DNA from: Winslowiella toletana
GTDB taxonomy: Bacteria; Pseudomonadota; Gammaproteobacteria; Enterobacterales; Enterobacteriaceae
Direction: 5' to 3'
Assembly: GCF_032164335.1 (NCBI RefSeq)
Contig: NZ_CP134152.1
Span: 3,720,001 to 3,784,000 of the forward strand
DNA length: 64,000 nucleotides
Position numbers and translations under genes: made by a program. This document shows positions 20,881-30,692 of this stretch, piece by piece (the first letter of the stretch is position 1; the number at the start of each line of letters is the position of its first letter). The notes beneath the pieces are model-generated. The model made no database searches and had not been told where the DNA came from. It was given only the letters and a program-made list of their open reading frames with translations.

Positions 20881-22215
20881 CTAACTAAGATTGGGTAGTT
20901 TTGCTGCTGCGTTTTTTTCAATTCCTAACGCTGGCAGTAAGTTATCTATTGCTGTTGCATAATTAATTGCTGCGCTCCAGCTGTCATATTCAGCCATTAT
21001 TTTTGATAATGTTGCTTGCCATACGTCCTGTTCGACGCTCAGCAGGTCATTGATGCTTCTTTTGCTAAGTGTATATTCATTTTTATAAACCTCACGGGTG
21101 CGTAAGGCGTTTTCCAGCTGCATCTTGCCGGCATCCATTCTGCCGCGCGCGCCTGACCAGTCGGCCATTGCAACCGATGCTTTTTGCAGCACGTCAAAGC
21201 GAGCCTGGTCAACCTGAGAAGAAGCCATCGCCCTTGCGCCTTCGGCCTGCCGAACCCGGGCAGAAACCGCACCGCCCTGATACAGCGGAGCATCAATATT
21301 GAGCTGGATCTGGTCATCCCAGTAGGCCCGGTTATCAGATTCATAACGCGTGCGTCCACCTCTGAGACTTAGCGTCGGCCAGTGCTCAGATCGGGCTTTA
21401 TCAACGCCATACTCGGTCGACGTTTCCATGGTTTGTGCCGCAAGGATAGAAGGGATTAGCGAATAGTCGATACTGTCGAGCGACGCCTGCCTCACCTCCA
21501 GCGAAGCTGGCAATGGGGACAACTGACCGGCATCAATGCCGGTCAATACTGACAGTTTTGCTCTGGCGCTTAGCAGCGCGGCCTTGTATTGCTCAAGCGT
21601 CGCCTGCATACCGGAAACACGAGTCTGGGTTTGCAGTTCATCTGAGGTCGAGCTCAGGCCTGCATCCGCCCGGAGCCGCGCCATGCGCTGAACATTCTGC
21701 AACGCTATGATATTTTCCTGTGCCGCCTGGGTCAGTTCGGTAAACCGCCTGACTTCAACATAACTCAACGCGGTTTTTTCAGCGACATCGGACAAGGTGG
21801 CCATCAGCTGATAGCGATAGCTTTCAGTCTGAGCCGTTGACTGATTAATGGCGCTATTGGTTTTACCAAAATCATAAAGCAACTGAGTGAGGCTTAGCCC
21901 CCAGGAGGCGGAATTGCTCAGCGAGCCGCTGGAGTCAGTGGTTTGACTGTGCCCCGCGCTGCCACTGAGCCCAATTTGCGGCATCCATCCACTACGAGCC
22001 TCGTCAATCTGAGCCTGTCCAATACCCATTTGTGCAGCCTGCTGGCTAACAGAAGGATCGCGGTCAAATGCGAAGAGAATACTCTCTTTAAGTGAGGCAG
22101 AAGCCACTCTGGCGGTACCTGGTGGGCCGCTATAGGCCGAAGCAACAGTGCTAAAAGTGAAGCCTGAGATTAAGATAAATGCTGCTAACAGTGGAGGTGT
22201 AATTAATTTCCGCAA
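20881..22215 (-). CDS. TolC-family outer-membrane channel protein, probably for adhesin secretion
   Basis: The 444-residue protein belongs to the TolC outer-membrane efflux/secretion family (BapB/LapE-like). Residues 1-27 form a signal peptide ending near ASA. Two TolC-type repeats follow, with signatures such as ARSGWMPQIGLSGSAGHS, LTQLLYDFGKT, RADAGLSSTSDELQ and, in the second half, EHWPTLSLRGG and LNIDAPLYQGGAVSARV. The start codon is TTG at 22215, preceded by AAGGAGAACATTC, an almost ideal ribosome binding site. No in-frame ATG fits better. It lies 122 bp upstream of the giant adhesin in the same direction, so a shared operon and a role as the outer-membrane part of its type I secretion system are likely. 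The ABC transporter and membrane-fusion partners are not in the window; they may lie beyond the adhesin's 3' end or elsewhere. Confidence 0.85.
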   Translation of the reverse strand: MRKLITPPLLAAFILISGFTFSTVASAYSGPPGTARVASASLKESILFAFDRDPSVSQQAAQMGIGQAQIDEARSGWMPQIGLSGSAGHSQTTDSSGSLSNSASWGLSLTQLLYDFGKTNSAINQSTAQTESYRYQLMATLSDVAEKTALSYVEVRRFTELTQAAQENIIALQNVQRMARLRADAGLSSTSDELQTQTRVSGMQATLEQYKAALLSARAKLSVLTGIDAGQLSPLPASLEVRQASLDSIDYSLIPSILAAQTMETSTEYGVDKARSEHWPTLSLRGGRTRYESDNRAYWDDQIQLNIDAPLYQGGAVSARVRQAEGARAMASSQVDQARFDVLQKASVAMADWSGARGRMDAGKMQLENALRTREVYKNEYTLSKRSINDLLSVEQDVWQATLSKIMAEYDSWSAAINYATAIDNLLPALGIEKNAAAKLPNLS

Positions 22216-23228
22216 GAATGTTCTCCTTCCCTTATAAGCCCCCTAAGGATGATCTAAGAAATTGAGCCGCAGATAACCTCCGCAGGCTTGCTGAGTCTCT
22301 TCGTTTCTGATTAACGAAAAATCCCAACATGGTTAATTCCTTTTAACGCATCGCTAAACCCATGCTGTAACGCACTGTAATAACAAAGGAAGAAGTTATC
22401 CAAATAATCCTAATAGGAATTAGCTTAATCGCAAATGTTATTTTCCGCAGAGCATACCAAATTGTCCGAAATTGGACTATACCCCCAATGTTAAAGCGGT
22501 GTTAACAAAGAGAAAATTTCTGTGGTTTCCAGACAATTCAAAGAAATAATCATTTTTGAGCTTCTCGGAAAAATCTTGTTTATTTAGTGGGTTAAGCAGT
22601 ATAGCTGAGTGGACATTTTTGCGTTAATTTCTCGAGAAATCTAACACAAAGATTTTCAAACAATTGTCAATTTTCGAACTACGCACGATATTTGCTTGAC
22701 AAAAATAACTTTATTAACGTCTCGGGCAGTACAACAACCTTAGCAAAGCAAACAAAATAGAATATAATTCCTTTAATAAAATCATAATTAGAACATTAAT
22801 CTATCTGTTAAATTTTTGTCAGAATATTTGCAAGATAATTTTCGCTATCTCAGATTTTTCCATTATTTTATAAAATTACCACCATGGACTGTTGAAAAAT
22901 CTTTTGAGATTACTCTTGAGAAAATTGCGTATTTTTGATCCGTTACGGGCTGTAAAGTGGAATTAAACCGACTGGTTCGGAGATATTCCTGGCAAGATAC
23001 AGAGCTGTCTACCAGGCCTAACTGCAAGATATTTAAGACTTTTTAGGAAAGGAATTCTTAGTAATACAGAATAACATCCTTAGGAAAAGCTTAAGAAATC
23101 GCCTTGCGGATGATTCTGACGAATATGTCCCGCTTGCGGTATAAAATCAGCGTGACAATAAAACCATCATTAAAACCCCACAATCGGTGACGGATTATCA
23201 ACGACTGCGGGATAGTTAACGCCGGCGA
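22216..23228. other. 1.0-kb AT-rich non-coding region upstream of the TolC/adhesin genes
   Basis: No reading frame with a plausible start and ribosome binding site is seen on either strand. The region is markedly AT-rich compared with its flanks and carries many A/T tracts, for example around 22530-22560, 22640-22700 and 22780-22880. It contains a short dyad, GTCC-GAAATT-GGAC, near 22470-22485. A long AT-rich upstream region is typical of surface-structure genes controlled by nucleoid proteins and several regulators. This is inference; no specific operator could be assigned. Confidence 0.6.
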
Positions 23229-25038
<1,810 letters not shown>

Positions 25039-25374
25039 ATGAAGACGATTTATCTACCGCTTTTCATTGCCATCGTGTTCGAAGTAATTGGCACGACGTT
25101 GATGAAATTCGCTGAAGGATTTACAAAACCCGGTTACACCGTGGCTACACTGGCCTGTTACGGCGTGGCCTTTTACTGCCTGTCATTAACTCTGCAACAT
25201 ATTCCGACCGGTATTGCCTACGCTATTTGGTCTGGCGTCGGCATCGTGCTGATTTCGTTAGCAGCCTGGGTGCTTAATGGTCAGAAGCTTGATCTGGCAG
25301 CAATTATCGGCCTTGCGTTTATTATTGTTGGCGTCATCATCGTAAACGTATTTTCTAAAGCGGTCCCACATTAA
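25039..25374 (+). CDS. Small multidrug resistance (SMR) family efflux protein
   Basis: The 111-residue membrane protein has four predicted transmembrane helices, the size and layout of EmrE/QacE-type SMR exporters. These work as dimers and expel cationic drugs in exchange for protons. The essential membrane glutamate is seen in helix 1 (IVFEVIGTTLMKFAEGFT), and the family signature GIAYAIWSGVGIVLIS, with the conserved Trp and Gly residues, is in helix 3. It is followed 251 bp downstream by a TetR-type regulator in the same direction, which may control it. The ribosome binding site is weak. Other SMR subgroups transport guanidinium or polyamines, so the substrate is not fixed by the sequence. 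Confidence 0.92.
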   Translation: MKTIYLPLFIAIVFEVIGTTLMKFAEGFTKPGYTVATLACYGVAFYCLSLTLQHIPTGIAYAIWSGVGIVLISLAAWVLNGQKLDLAAIIGLAFIIVGVIIVNVFSKAVPH

Positions 25375-25625
25375 GTCTAATGCAAAAAATCTGCTGGTGA
25401 TTTATTCATGCAAAACATGACCCTTTTCAATCTACCGTAAGATAGTCCTCTCTGAAAATTAAATTTATGCAACGGGCTTTGCATCTCAACTTTTTGTTGC
25501 ATTAACATTTTATTTATAACACAGGAAAAGGGGTCAATAACATTATCAATATATCTCATCTCATTTGATAAACGTTGTATTCATGCTACCATTTTTGAAT
25601 ATTAATAATTAGTTAAGTACTTATC

Positions 25626-26201
25626 ATGTCATTAAAAAAAGAGAGCATCATGGATGTTGCTACCGATCTCTTCAATAGAGAAGGCTATCAGTCGGTCGGT
25701 GTTGATAAAATCGCCGCCGAAGCCGGGGTCTCGAAGCTAACGCTTTACCGGCACTTTCCTTCTAAGGAGCGCCTGATTAATGAAGTTCTGCGTAAACGCA
25801 AAGATGATTTCTTGCAGGACATTTCAGCTGTTATTCGACATCAGCCAACCACCAAAGAGCAGCTTTTCTCTTTTTTTTGTTATTATCATGACTGGTTCAA
25901 GCATGAAGATTTTCACGGCTGTATGTTTACTCATTCGCTGTCAGAATTTGGTCGCAAATCGACAACGGTATTGGAAATTAATCAGGAAATAAAACGGCAT
26001 CTTATGCAGATACTTTTGACAATTTTATCTCCCTTAGTCAAAGGCGAAAGAGCACATCGTATAGCCTATGTTTTTATTATTCTGATTGATGGTTCTATTA
26101 CTGCAGAACTGACATGGCGCGATCAAAATGAATACTCACCTGCACTGGCGGCATGGTCAACGGCCAAAACAATTCTTGAATCTGAAGGCATTCATTTTTG
26201 A
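25626..26201 (+). CDS. TetR/AcrR-family transcriptional regulator
   Basis: This is a 191-residue DNA-binding regulator. The N-terminal helix-turn-helix is clear at about residues 24-48 (VGVDKIAAEAGVSKLTLYRH, then FPSKERLI), the hallmark of TetR proteins. The C-terminal part is a divergent ligand-binding domain, with CMFTHSLSEFG near residue 100. It lies just downstream of the SMR exporter gene in the same direction and upstream of the 26599 cluster, so either could be its target. The 251 bp before it is AT-rich and may hold its own operator. Composition is lower in GC than the conserved blocks to the right, which hints at accessory origin. Confidence 0.9.
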   Translation: MSLKKESIMDVATDLFNREGYQSVGVDKIAAEAGVSKLTLYRHFPSKERLINEVLRKRKDDFLQDISAVIRHQPTTKEQLFSFFCYYHDWFKHEDFHGCMFTHSLSEFGRKSTTVLEINQEIKRHLMQILLTILSPLVKGERAHRIAYVFIILIDGSITAELTWRDQNEYSPALAAWSTAKTILESEGIHF

Positions 26202-26598
26202 TAACCTTGACGTAGTCTGCCATGAAAGTTTAACACATCACCCTCTTACATCCGATGCTATGCTTCATTTTGGTTCTAAAAAGTCAATATTCATCAACTG
26301 ATATGGCGTTTTTTTATAAACCTTTTAATTATTAAGACTTCAGTCACCTGACAAGTCATAAACCTGATAAACCTTCCATAATTATCAGCAAGCTTTTAGC
26401 ATTACCCATACAGACCGAGCGGTATTACTTTGAATACAAACATGTGATTCAGAACAGGGTTTTTCTTAATTGTAATAAAATTGCCGCAAACCAAATCAAT
26501 AGCATAGATTAAATATAAACAATAATTTAATATTTTTATTGAAAAACAGATCTGTTTACTTTAGTTTCTTTTTAACAGGAGCTTCAGGATTCAAATCT
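26202..26598. other. AT-rich intergenic region before the di-iron oxidase gene
   Basis: No gene was recognised in these 397 bp. The stretch is strongly AT-rich, with poly-T and poly-A tracts (26311-26317 and around 26500-26540), and must carry the promoter of the 26599 gene. No clear terminator for the preceding TetR gene and no known operator motif were seen. Confidence 0.45.
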
Positions 26599-27669
26599 AT
26601 GGAAAGTATAGTCAGCCATAAACCCACAGTTATCTCCGGGAAATTTTTACCTGCAGCTTTAGATGAATATATATGTACGCTGCTGGGAACCATGCATCTG
26701 GATGCTATTTTCAGTCACTACCCTTCTCTTGTCGCCCAACTGACCGAAGCGGTAGAAACTGAACTCAATTTAGCCTATGGCGTCAGCAATGCCGACAACA
26801 GCCGTAAGATTATACAAAAAACGTTATTCTGGCTTTATCAGACCGCGCTGGTCGACCCACTGGCGCCGGAGAGTAAAAATCAACACAATGCGGTGATGGT
26901 CACGCTGCGAACCATGATTGAAAAAAGTTGGCTGGCTTATGAGATGCAAAATTGTTTCATGCCTGGATTGCCATTGACGGTTTCACCCGATTCATTTTCC
27001 CAACATTTACAGCAGCTATGGCTCAATCATCGCGCGGCTGAACATCCGCTCTATGACTATCTGCAGCATCAGGCGTCAAAAACACAGCTCAGCTATTTCT
27101 TTAAATGTGATAGTGCGCTTAACCTGCTGTTTTTCGACCTGATTGCGATGGCGATGGTCGGCGCGCGTCAGGATACACGCAGTGAATTAAGCCGGAATAT
27201 GTGGGATGAGTCGGGCATGGGGAGCGATTACTTCACGCACGTGAATCTGTATAAAGCACTGTTGACTGAAAACCAAATTCCTCTACCGGAGGATAATTAT
27301 GTGCACCTGTTAAGCTGGCAAGGGCTGAGCGGCTATAACTTATTTTTGCTGGGCGGTATAAACCGTGAGCATTACTTCAAGCTGGTAGGTGCACTGGCGA
27401 TGACCGAGTTGCTTGATCCCAGCCATTACCAGAAATTAGTTTGTGGCAGTAAACGGCTGGGGATGAGCGATCAGCAGCTGCATTACTATACCGAGCATAT
27501 CGATGTCGATGTTATTCACGCCAATGGCTGGTTGCAAAACGTTATCACCCCCATCGTCGCTCTTACGCCGGCAGCGATGACAGAAATATGGATTGGTGCC
27601 AATCTGCGGCTCAGTAGCATTGATAAGTATTATGACTACCTGCTTGAAAAAATTATAAAAATAAATTAG
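26599..27669 (+). CDS. Haem-oxygenase-like di-iron (iron-containing redox enzyme) family protein
   Basis: The 356-residue protein resembles the iron-containing redox enzyme family (Haem_oxygenas_2 type). Its members use a helical haem-oxygenase-like fold to hold two iron atoms and carry out oxygen-dependent chemistry such as N-oxygenation or C-C cleavage. Visible ligand candidates are E204 and H214, ten residues apart (DESGMGSDYFTHVNLY), E270, and an HxxxDxxH motif at H300, D304 and H307 (TEHIDVDVIHANGW). Where relatives have a first glutamate, here only D171 and D180 are found. The ATG at 26599 is preferred to a TTG at 26539 because AACAGGAG and TCAGGA lie upstream. It is followed in the same direction by a PhnW-like gene and a nucleotidyltransferase, suggesting a small tailoring pathway. 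The substrate is unknown. Confidence 0.75.
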   Translation: MESIVSHKPTVISGKFLPAALDEYICTLLGTMHLDAIFSHYPSLVAQLTEAVETELNLAYGVSNADNSRKIIQKTLFWLYQTALVDPLAPESKNQHNAVMVTLRTMIEKSWLAYEMQNCFMPGLPLTVSPDSFSQHLQQLWLNHRAAEHPLYDYLQHQASKTQLSYFFKCDSALNLLFFDLIAMAMVGARQDTRSELSRNMWDESGMGSDYFTHVNLYKALLTENQIPLPEDNYVHLLSWQGLSGYNLFLLGGINREHYFKLVGALAMTELLDPSHYQKLVCGSKRLGMSDQQLHYYTEHIDVDVIHANGWLQNVITPIVALTPAAMTEIWIGANLRLSSIDKYYDYLLEKIIKIN

Positions 27670-27976
27670 CTGACGAAAGAAATATTTTTCGCACAGCAAT
27701 ATCGTTGACGGCTCTGTCAATTTCTGCCGCATTAACGAATGCTTACTCTTGATATCAGGCGAAATATGCGGTTCCGGAACGTTCTCAGGATGGACGCCGG
27801 AAGGTTTTAATGCATAAATGGCAGCACCACAAAATATGCCAGTGCTTCAACTGGAAGTGAGAGCTTCCCTCTCTTTCTGGCTTAATCTGTCGTTTAACCT
27901 GAACTGAAGACTCAGAATTCCGGGCCTGCGGTTCAGGCCCACCTTCGCCTGTAACACAACAACTGAGAATGGACTC
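27670..27976 (+). promoter_or_regulatory. Hairpin-rich leader between the di-iron protein and PhnW-like genes
   Basis: This 307-bp gap holds no convincing gene but several perfect or near-perfect small stem-loops: TTGAC/GTCAA at 27705-27720, CCAGT/ACTGG at 27839-27854, GGAAG/CTTCC at 27853-27868 (overlapping the previous one), and GGGCCTG-CGGTT-CAGGCCC at 27922-27940. The last is not followed by a T tract, so it is not a standard terminator. A structured 5' leader or a decayed regulatory segment is possible. Confidence 0.4.
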
Positions 27977-29134
27977 ATGAATATTCAGGGATGCTCCCAC
28001 TCAAGTAATTTAAACAGAGTTATGAAAAACAGGGATATTTATCCGGATCGGCTCAGTCCACAGATAAATTCCGTTTCCCCTTTATCACCAGTAAGTAAGA
28101 ATCTGAATTGCCTCAGAAGCTTAAATACTTCGTTGCGCAAATCCTTGTTAAAAATTGCTGGGTGCAATCGCCACTGGAGCGCCATTCCATTGCAGGGTAG
28201 CGATGCCTTTGCCGTTGAAGCAATGCTCTGCTCACTGCTGACCGCCACTGACCATCTGTTAATCGTCGAGAATGGCAATTATAGTGGCCGCATGGCAGAG
28301 ATTTGTCATATTCATCATATCCGTCATTCAATAATGCATTTTGATCCCACGCGAGGCATTGAACTTAACCAGGTTGCCCTGGCGCTGGAAAACGATCGCT
28401 CGATTACGCATATCGCCGCGGCACATTTTGAAAAACTGTACGGGGTGAAAAATGACATCGACGGCCTGGCCCAACTGGCAGAGATGCACGGTTGTCGCCT
28501 GATGGTAGATGCGATCACTACTTTTGGCCTGCTCCCCCTCAACTACGCGGCGCCAGCTTTGGCCGCCGTCGCACTCTCCTCCAGTAACTGCCTGCATGCG
28601 CCACCAGGCATTGCCTTTGTACTGGTATGCAAAAGTGAACTGGCAGAGCGAACGCCACCACGCACTTTTAGCCTCGATCTCAAAGCGCAAAATCGCGCAC
28701 TGGAGCAACATGGCCACTGGCGTATTTCCCCCTCTCTGTCGATGATGCAGGCACTGCACCAGGCGATGGAGCACTACCTGCAACAGGGGGGGCGCGAAGC
28801 GCGCTATCAGTTGTATTGTCAGCGAATGATTTATCTGTTGAAAGGTATGGCAGCGCTGGGATTCAGACCCTGCATTGAGCCGCAGTACTGTGCGCCATTG
28901 CTGGTTACGCTGGCCGCACAGGATGACCAGCACTTCGATATCGACAAGCTTAATGAATACTTACGCCAGCGGCAGCTGGTAATGCGCGTTACGCCAGGTG
29001 AGGCTGCGGGATCATTACGCATTGGTGTGATCGGTGAACTCAGTCTCAGCGATATCGATAGCCTGTTAAACGTCTTTCGCGATCTGGACTGGGCGGAGCG
29101 AATCGATAATCTGAGTGAGTTGCCGTCAGGCTAA
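27977..29134 (+). CDS. PhnW-like (2-aminoethylphosphonate transaminase) fold protein lacking the PLP lysine
   Basis: The 385-residue protein is clearly related to 2-aminoethylphosphonate:pyruvate transaminase (PhnW, class V PLP enzymes). Shared stretches include LQGSDAFAVEA (residues 72-82), LLIVENGNYSGRMAE, VDAITTFG with the cofactor-binding D178, RTFSLDL, and the C-terminal LRIGVIGEL. In PhnW the cofactor-binding lysine lies in a SANKCIQGVPG segment. Here it reads SSSNCLHAPPG (residues 201-211), one residue shorter and without lysine; the codons are AGT AAC TGC CTG CAT. The N-terminal TPGP motif is also missing. It is therefore probably not an ordinary transaminase: it could be a non-PLP or repurposed protein. 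The start at 27977 is tentative; 28022 is possible, and neither has a strong ribosome binding site. It sits between the di-iron protein gene and the nucleotidyltransferase gene. Confidence 0.8.
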   Translation: MNIQGCSHSSNLNRVMKNRDIYPDRLSPQINSVSPLSPVSKNLNCLRSLNTSLRKSLLKIAGCNRHWSAIPLQGSDAFAVEAMLCSLLTATDHLLIVENGNYSGRMAEICHIHHIRHSIMHFDPTRGIELNQVALALENDRSITHIAAAHFEKLYGVKNDIDGLAQLAEMHGCRLMVDAITTFGLLPLNYAAPALAAVALSSSNCLHAPPGIAFVLVCKSELAERTPPRTFSLDLKAQNRALEQHGHWRISPSLSMMQALHQAMEHYLQQGGREARYQLYCQRMIYLLKGMAALGFRPCIEPQYCAPLLVTLAAQDDQHFDIDKLNEYLRQRQLVMRVTPGEAAGSLRIGVIGELSLSDIDSLLNVFRDLDWAERIDNLSELPSG

Positions 29135-29194
29135 GCTGGCCCGATTATAACCGGGCGTTGCCGCTAACCCTGCGCCCCTGAAAGGAGATCAATT

Positions 29195-29881
29195 ATGCGC
29201 CTTGCATGTCTGATGGCAGGAACCGGACGCCGTCTGATGCCGTTAACGACGCTACATCATAAAAGCTGCCTGGCGCTGGATAAGCGCAGAATAATTGATT
29301 ATCAGCTCAGCACCTTTGAGCAAGCGGGCATTGGTCATAAAACCTTTGTTGTCGGCCATGGTGCGGCGGAGCTTTCCCGAGTGCTGTTTGAGTCGCTGCA
29401 AAACAGCCATTTTACGTTATTAAACAATCCGCTTTATCACTCCTTTAATCTCGACTGGAGTGCCTGGCTGGCGCTGCATCAGGATGACGGACCGGTTATC
29501 TATTACGAAGGCGACCTGCTGATATCCTCCTCGTTGCTGAAGGAGGTAAACAGCCATCCGGACGAGATTTGTGTCGCGATGGATTCATCCTGCCAGAATG
29601 CTGATGATAATGCCCTGAGACTCAGCGCGCAGCAACACGGTCCCTGCGGGGGGTTTATTACCCTGGTAAAATTGGGAAGTGCCGCGCGCCAGTTTGTGGT
29701 TGAGCAATTGGCAATGCAGCCCTACGAGGGCGAAATCCAACTGTATAAGATTTTGCAGCGCGCTTTTATGCTGTTTTCCACCACTTATATTGAAGCAGCA
29801 GGCCGCCCGTGGATCAGAATCGATAATCTGCAGCAACTGCAACGCGCCAGCCAACTGGCAGAAAAGATTGTAAACTCATAA
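29195..29881 (+). CDS. Nucleotidyltransferase, LicC/PntC-like (phosphocholine or phosphonate cytidylyltransferase type)
   Basis: The 228-residue protein has the sugar-nucleotidyltransferase Rossmann fold. The N-terminal nucleotide loop reads LMAGTGRRLMPLTTLHHKS (residues 6-24), with the HKS signature typical of LicC-type cytidylyltransferases rather than the usual PK. One metal-binding aspartate is D107 in YYEGDLLI, and the second is D210 in WIRIDNLQQL. Both motifs being intact suggests an active enzyme that joins a nucleotide (probably CTP) to a phosphate or phosphonate head group such as phosphocholine or 2-aminoethylphosphonate. The start has a strong site (GAAAGGAGATCAATT). It lies 60 bp after the PhnW-like gene, so cotranscription is likely. 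LicC and PntC cannot be told apart by eye, and no choline kinase or PEP mutase lies nearby. Confidence 0.8.
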   Translation: MRLACLMAGTGRRLMPLTTLHHKSCLALDKRRIIDYQLSTFEQAGIGHKTFVVGHGAAELSRVLFESLQNSHFTLLNNPLYHSFNLDWSAWLALHQDDGPVIYYEGDLLISSSLLKEVNSHPDEICVAMDSSCQNADDNALRLSAQQHGPCGGFITLVKLGSAARQFVVEQLAMQPYEGEIQLYKILQRAFMLFSTTYIEAAGRPWIRIDNLQQLQRASQLAEKIVNS

Positions 29882-30042
29882 GCCACAGATTATCTCGCTG
29901 CTGATGGCGCTGTTCAGCTTGCCGCTGACTCTGCATTTATTTGCTGGCGAAGCAGGGAAATAACCTGTCCATTACTGGCTGGCAGAAATTGCCGGATTTT
30001 AGCGCTATAATCCGCGCAAATCAGCATAATAAGGAAGTCAGA

Positions 30043-30600
30043 ATGGTTACCAATACCGCGGTCAAACTTCGACCGCTGGAGCGCGAAGATCTTCATTTTG
30101 TTCATCAACTGGATAACAACGCCAGCGTGATGCGCTACTGGTTTGAAGAGCCGTATGAAGCTTTTGTCGAGCTGTCAGATCTGTATGACAAGCATATTCA
30201 CGATCAGAGTGAACGCCGCTTTGTGGTGGAACATAACGCCGTGAAAGTCGGACTGGTTGAGCTGGTTGAGATTAACCATATTCATCGTCGCGCAGAATTT
30301 CAGATTATCATCGATCCTACACATCAGGGTAAAGGCTTAGCCAGTCAGGCGGCGAAGCTGGCGATGGATTACGGCTTTTCGGTGCTTAACCTCTACAAAC
30401 TCTATCTGATTGTTGATAAAGAGAACAAAAAAGCGATTCATATCTACACTAAGCTGGGATTTGAGATTGAAGGAGAACTGATCCACGAGTTCTTTATTAA
30501 TGGTGAATACCGCAACACCATTCGCATGTGCATTTTCCAGCATCAGTATCTGGAAAAATATAAACCTCATGGTGCAATGGTTAAGCCAACCGCGCAATAA
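30043..30600 (+). CDS. speG: Spermidine N1-acetyltransferase
   Basis: This GNAT-family enzyme transfers acetyl from acetyl-CoA to spermidine or spermine, lowering polyamine toxicity. The 185-residue protein is the size of E. coli SpeG (186) and shows its features: [18 protein letters not shown] at the start, [12 protein letters not shown] in the polyamine site, the acetyl-CoA loop [19 protein letters not shown], and [20 protein letters not shown]. The start at 30043 is chosen because AAGGAAG lies six bases upstream and the length then matches; an upstream frame to 29941 adds unrelated residues. It is probably a separate transcription unit from the 26599-29881 cluster, as the 161-bp gap before it holds a TATAAT at about 30006. 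Confidence 0.95.
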   Translation: MVTNTAVKLRPLEREDLHFVHQLDNNASVMRYWFEEPYEAFVELSDLYDKHIHDQSERRFVVEHNAVKVGLVELVEINHIHRRAEFQIIIDPTHQGKGLASQAAKLAMDYGFSVLNLYKLYLIVDKENKKAIHIYTKLGFEIEGELIHEFFINGEYRNTIRMCIFQHQYLEKYKPHGAMVKPTAQ

Positions 30601-30638
30601 GCCAGCCGGAATAATACCTCAATTAACAGCAAGTTGCA

Positions 30639-30658
30639 GGGCGGCGCTCTCGCCGCCC
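30639..30658. terminator. Strong GC-rich stem-loop between convergent genes
   Basis: A perfect 8-bp stem, GGGCGGCG with CGCCGCCC and a CTCT loop, lies between speG and the convergent lipoprotein gene. It has no T tract on either strand, so it may be a weak bidirectional terminator or an mRNA-stabilising hairpin. Confidence 0.4.
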
Positions 30659-30692
30659 GTACCAGTGATTAACCCTTTATGTCATCAAACCC

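Noticed and set aside
22694..22725. TTGACA with an AT-rich downstream part as a plus-strand promoter
   Set aside because: It points towards the 3' end of the leftward phospho-beta-glucosidase gene and no gene follows on that strand; in an AT-rich kilobase such matches are expected by chance.
23040..23070. RcsAB-like box (TAAGAATTCC on the minus strand) before the adhesin operon
   Set aside because: The match lacks two central bases of the usual RcsAB box and lies far from the TolC-type gene start; too weak to report as a site.
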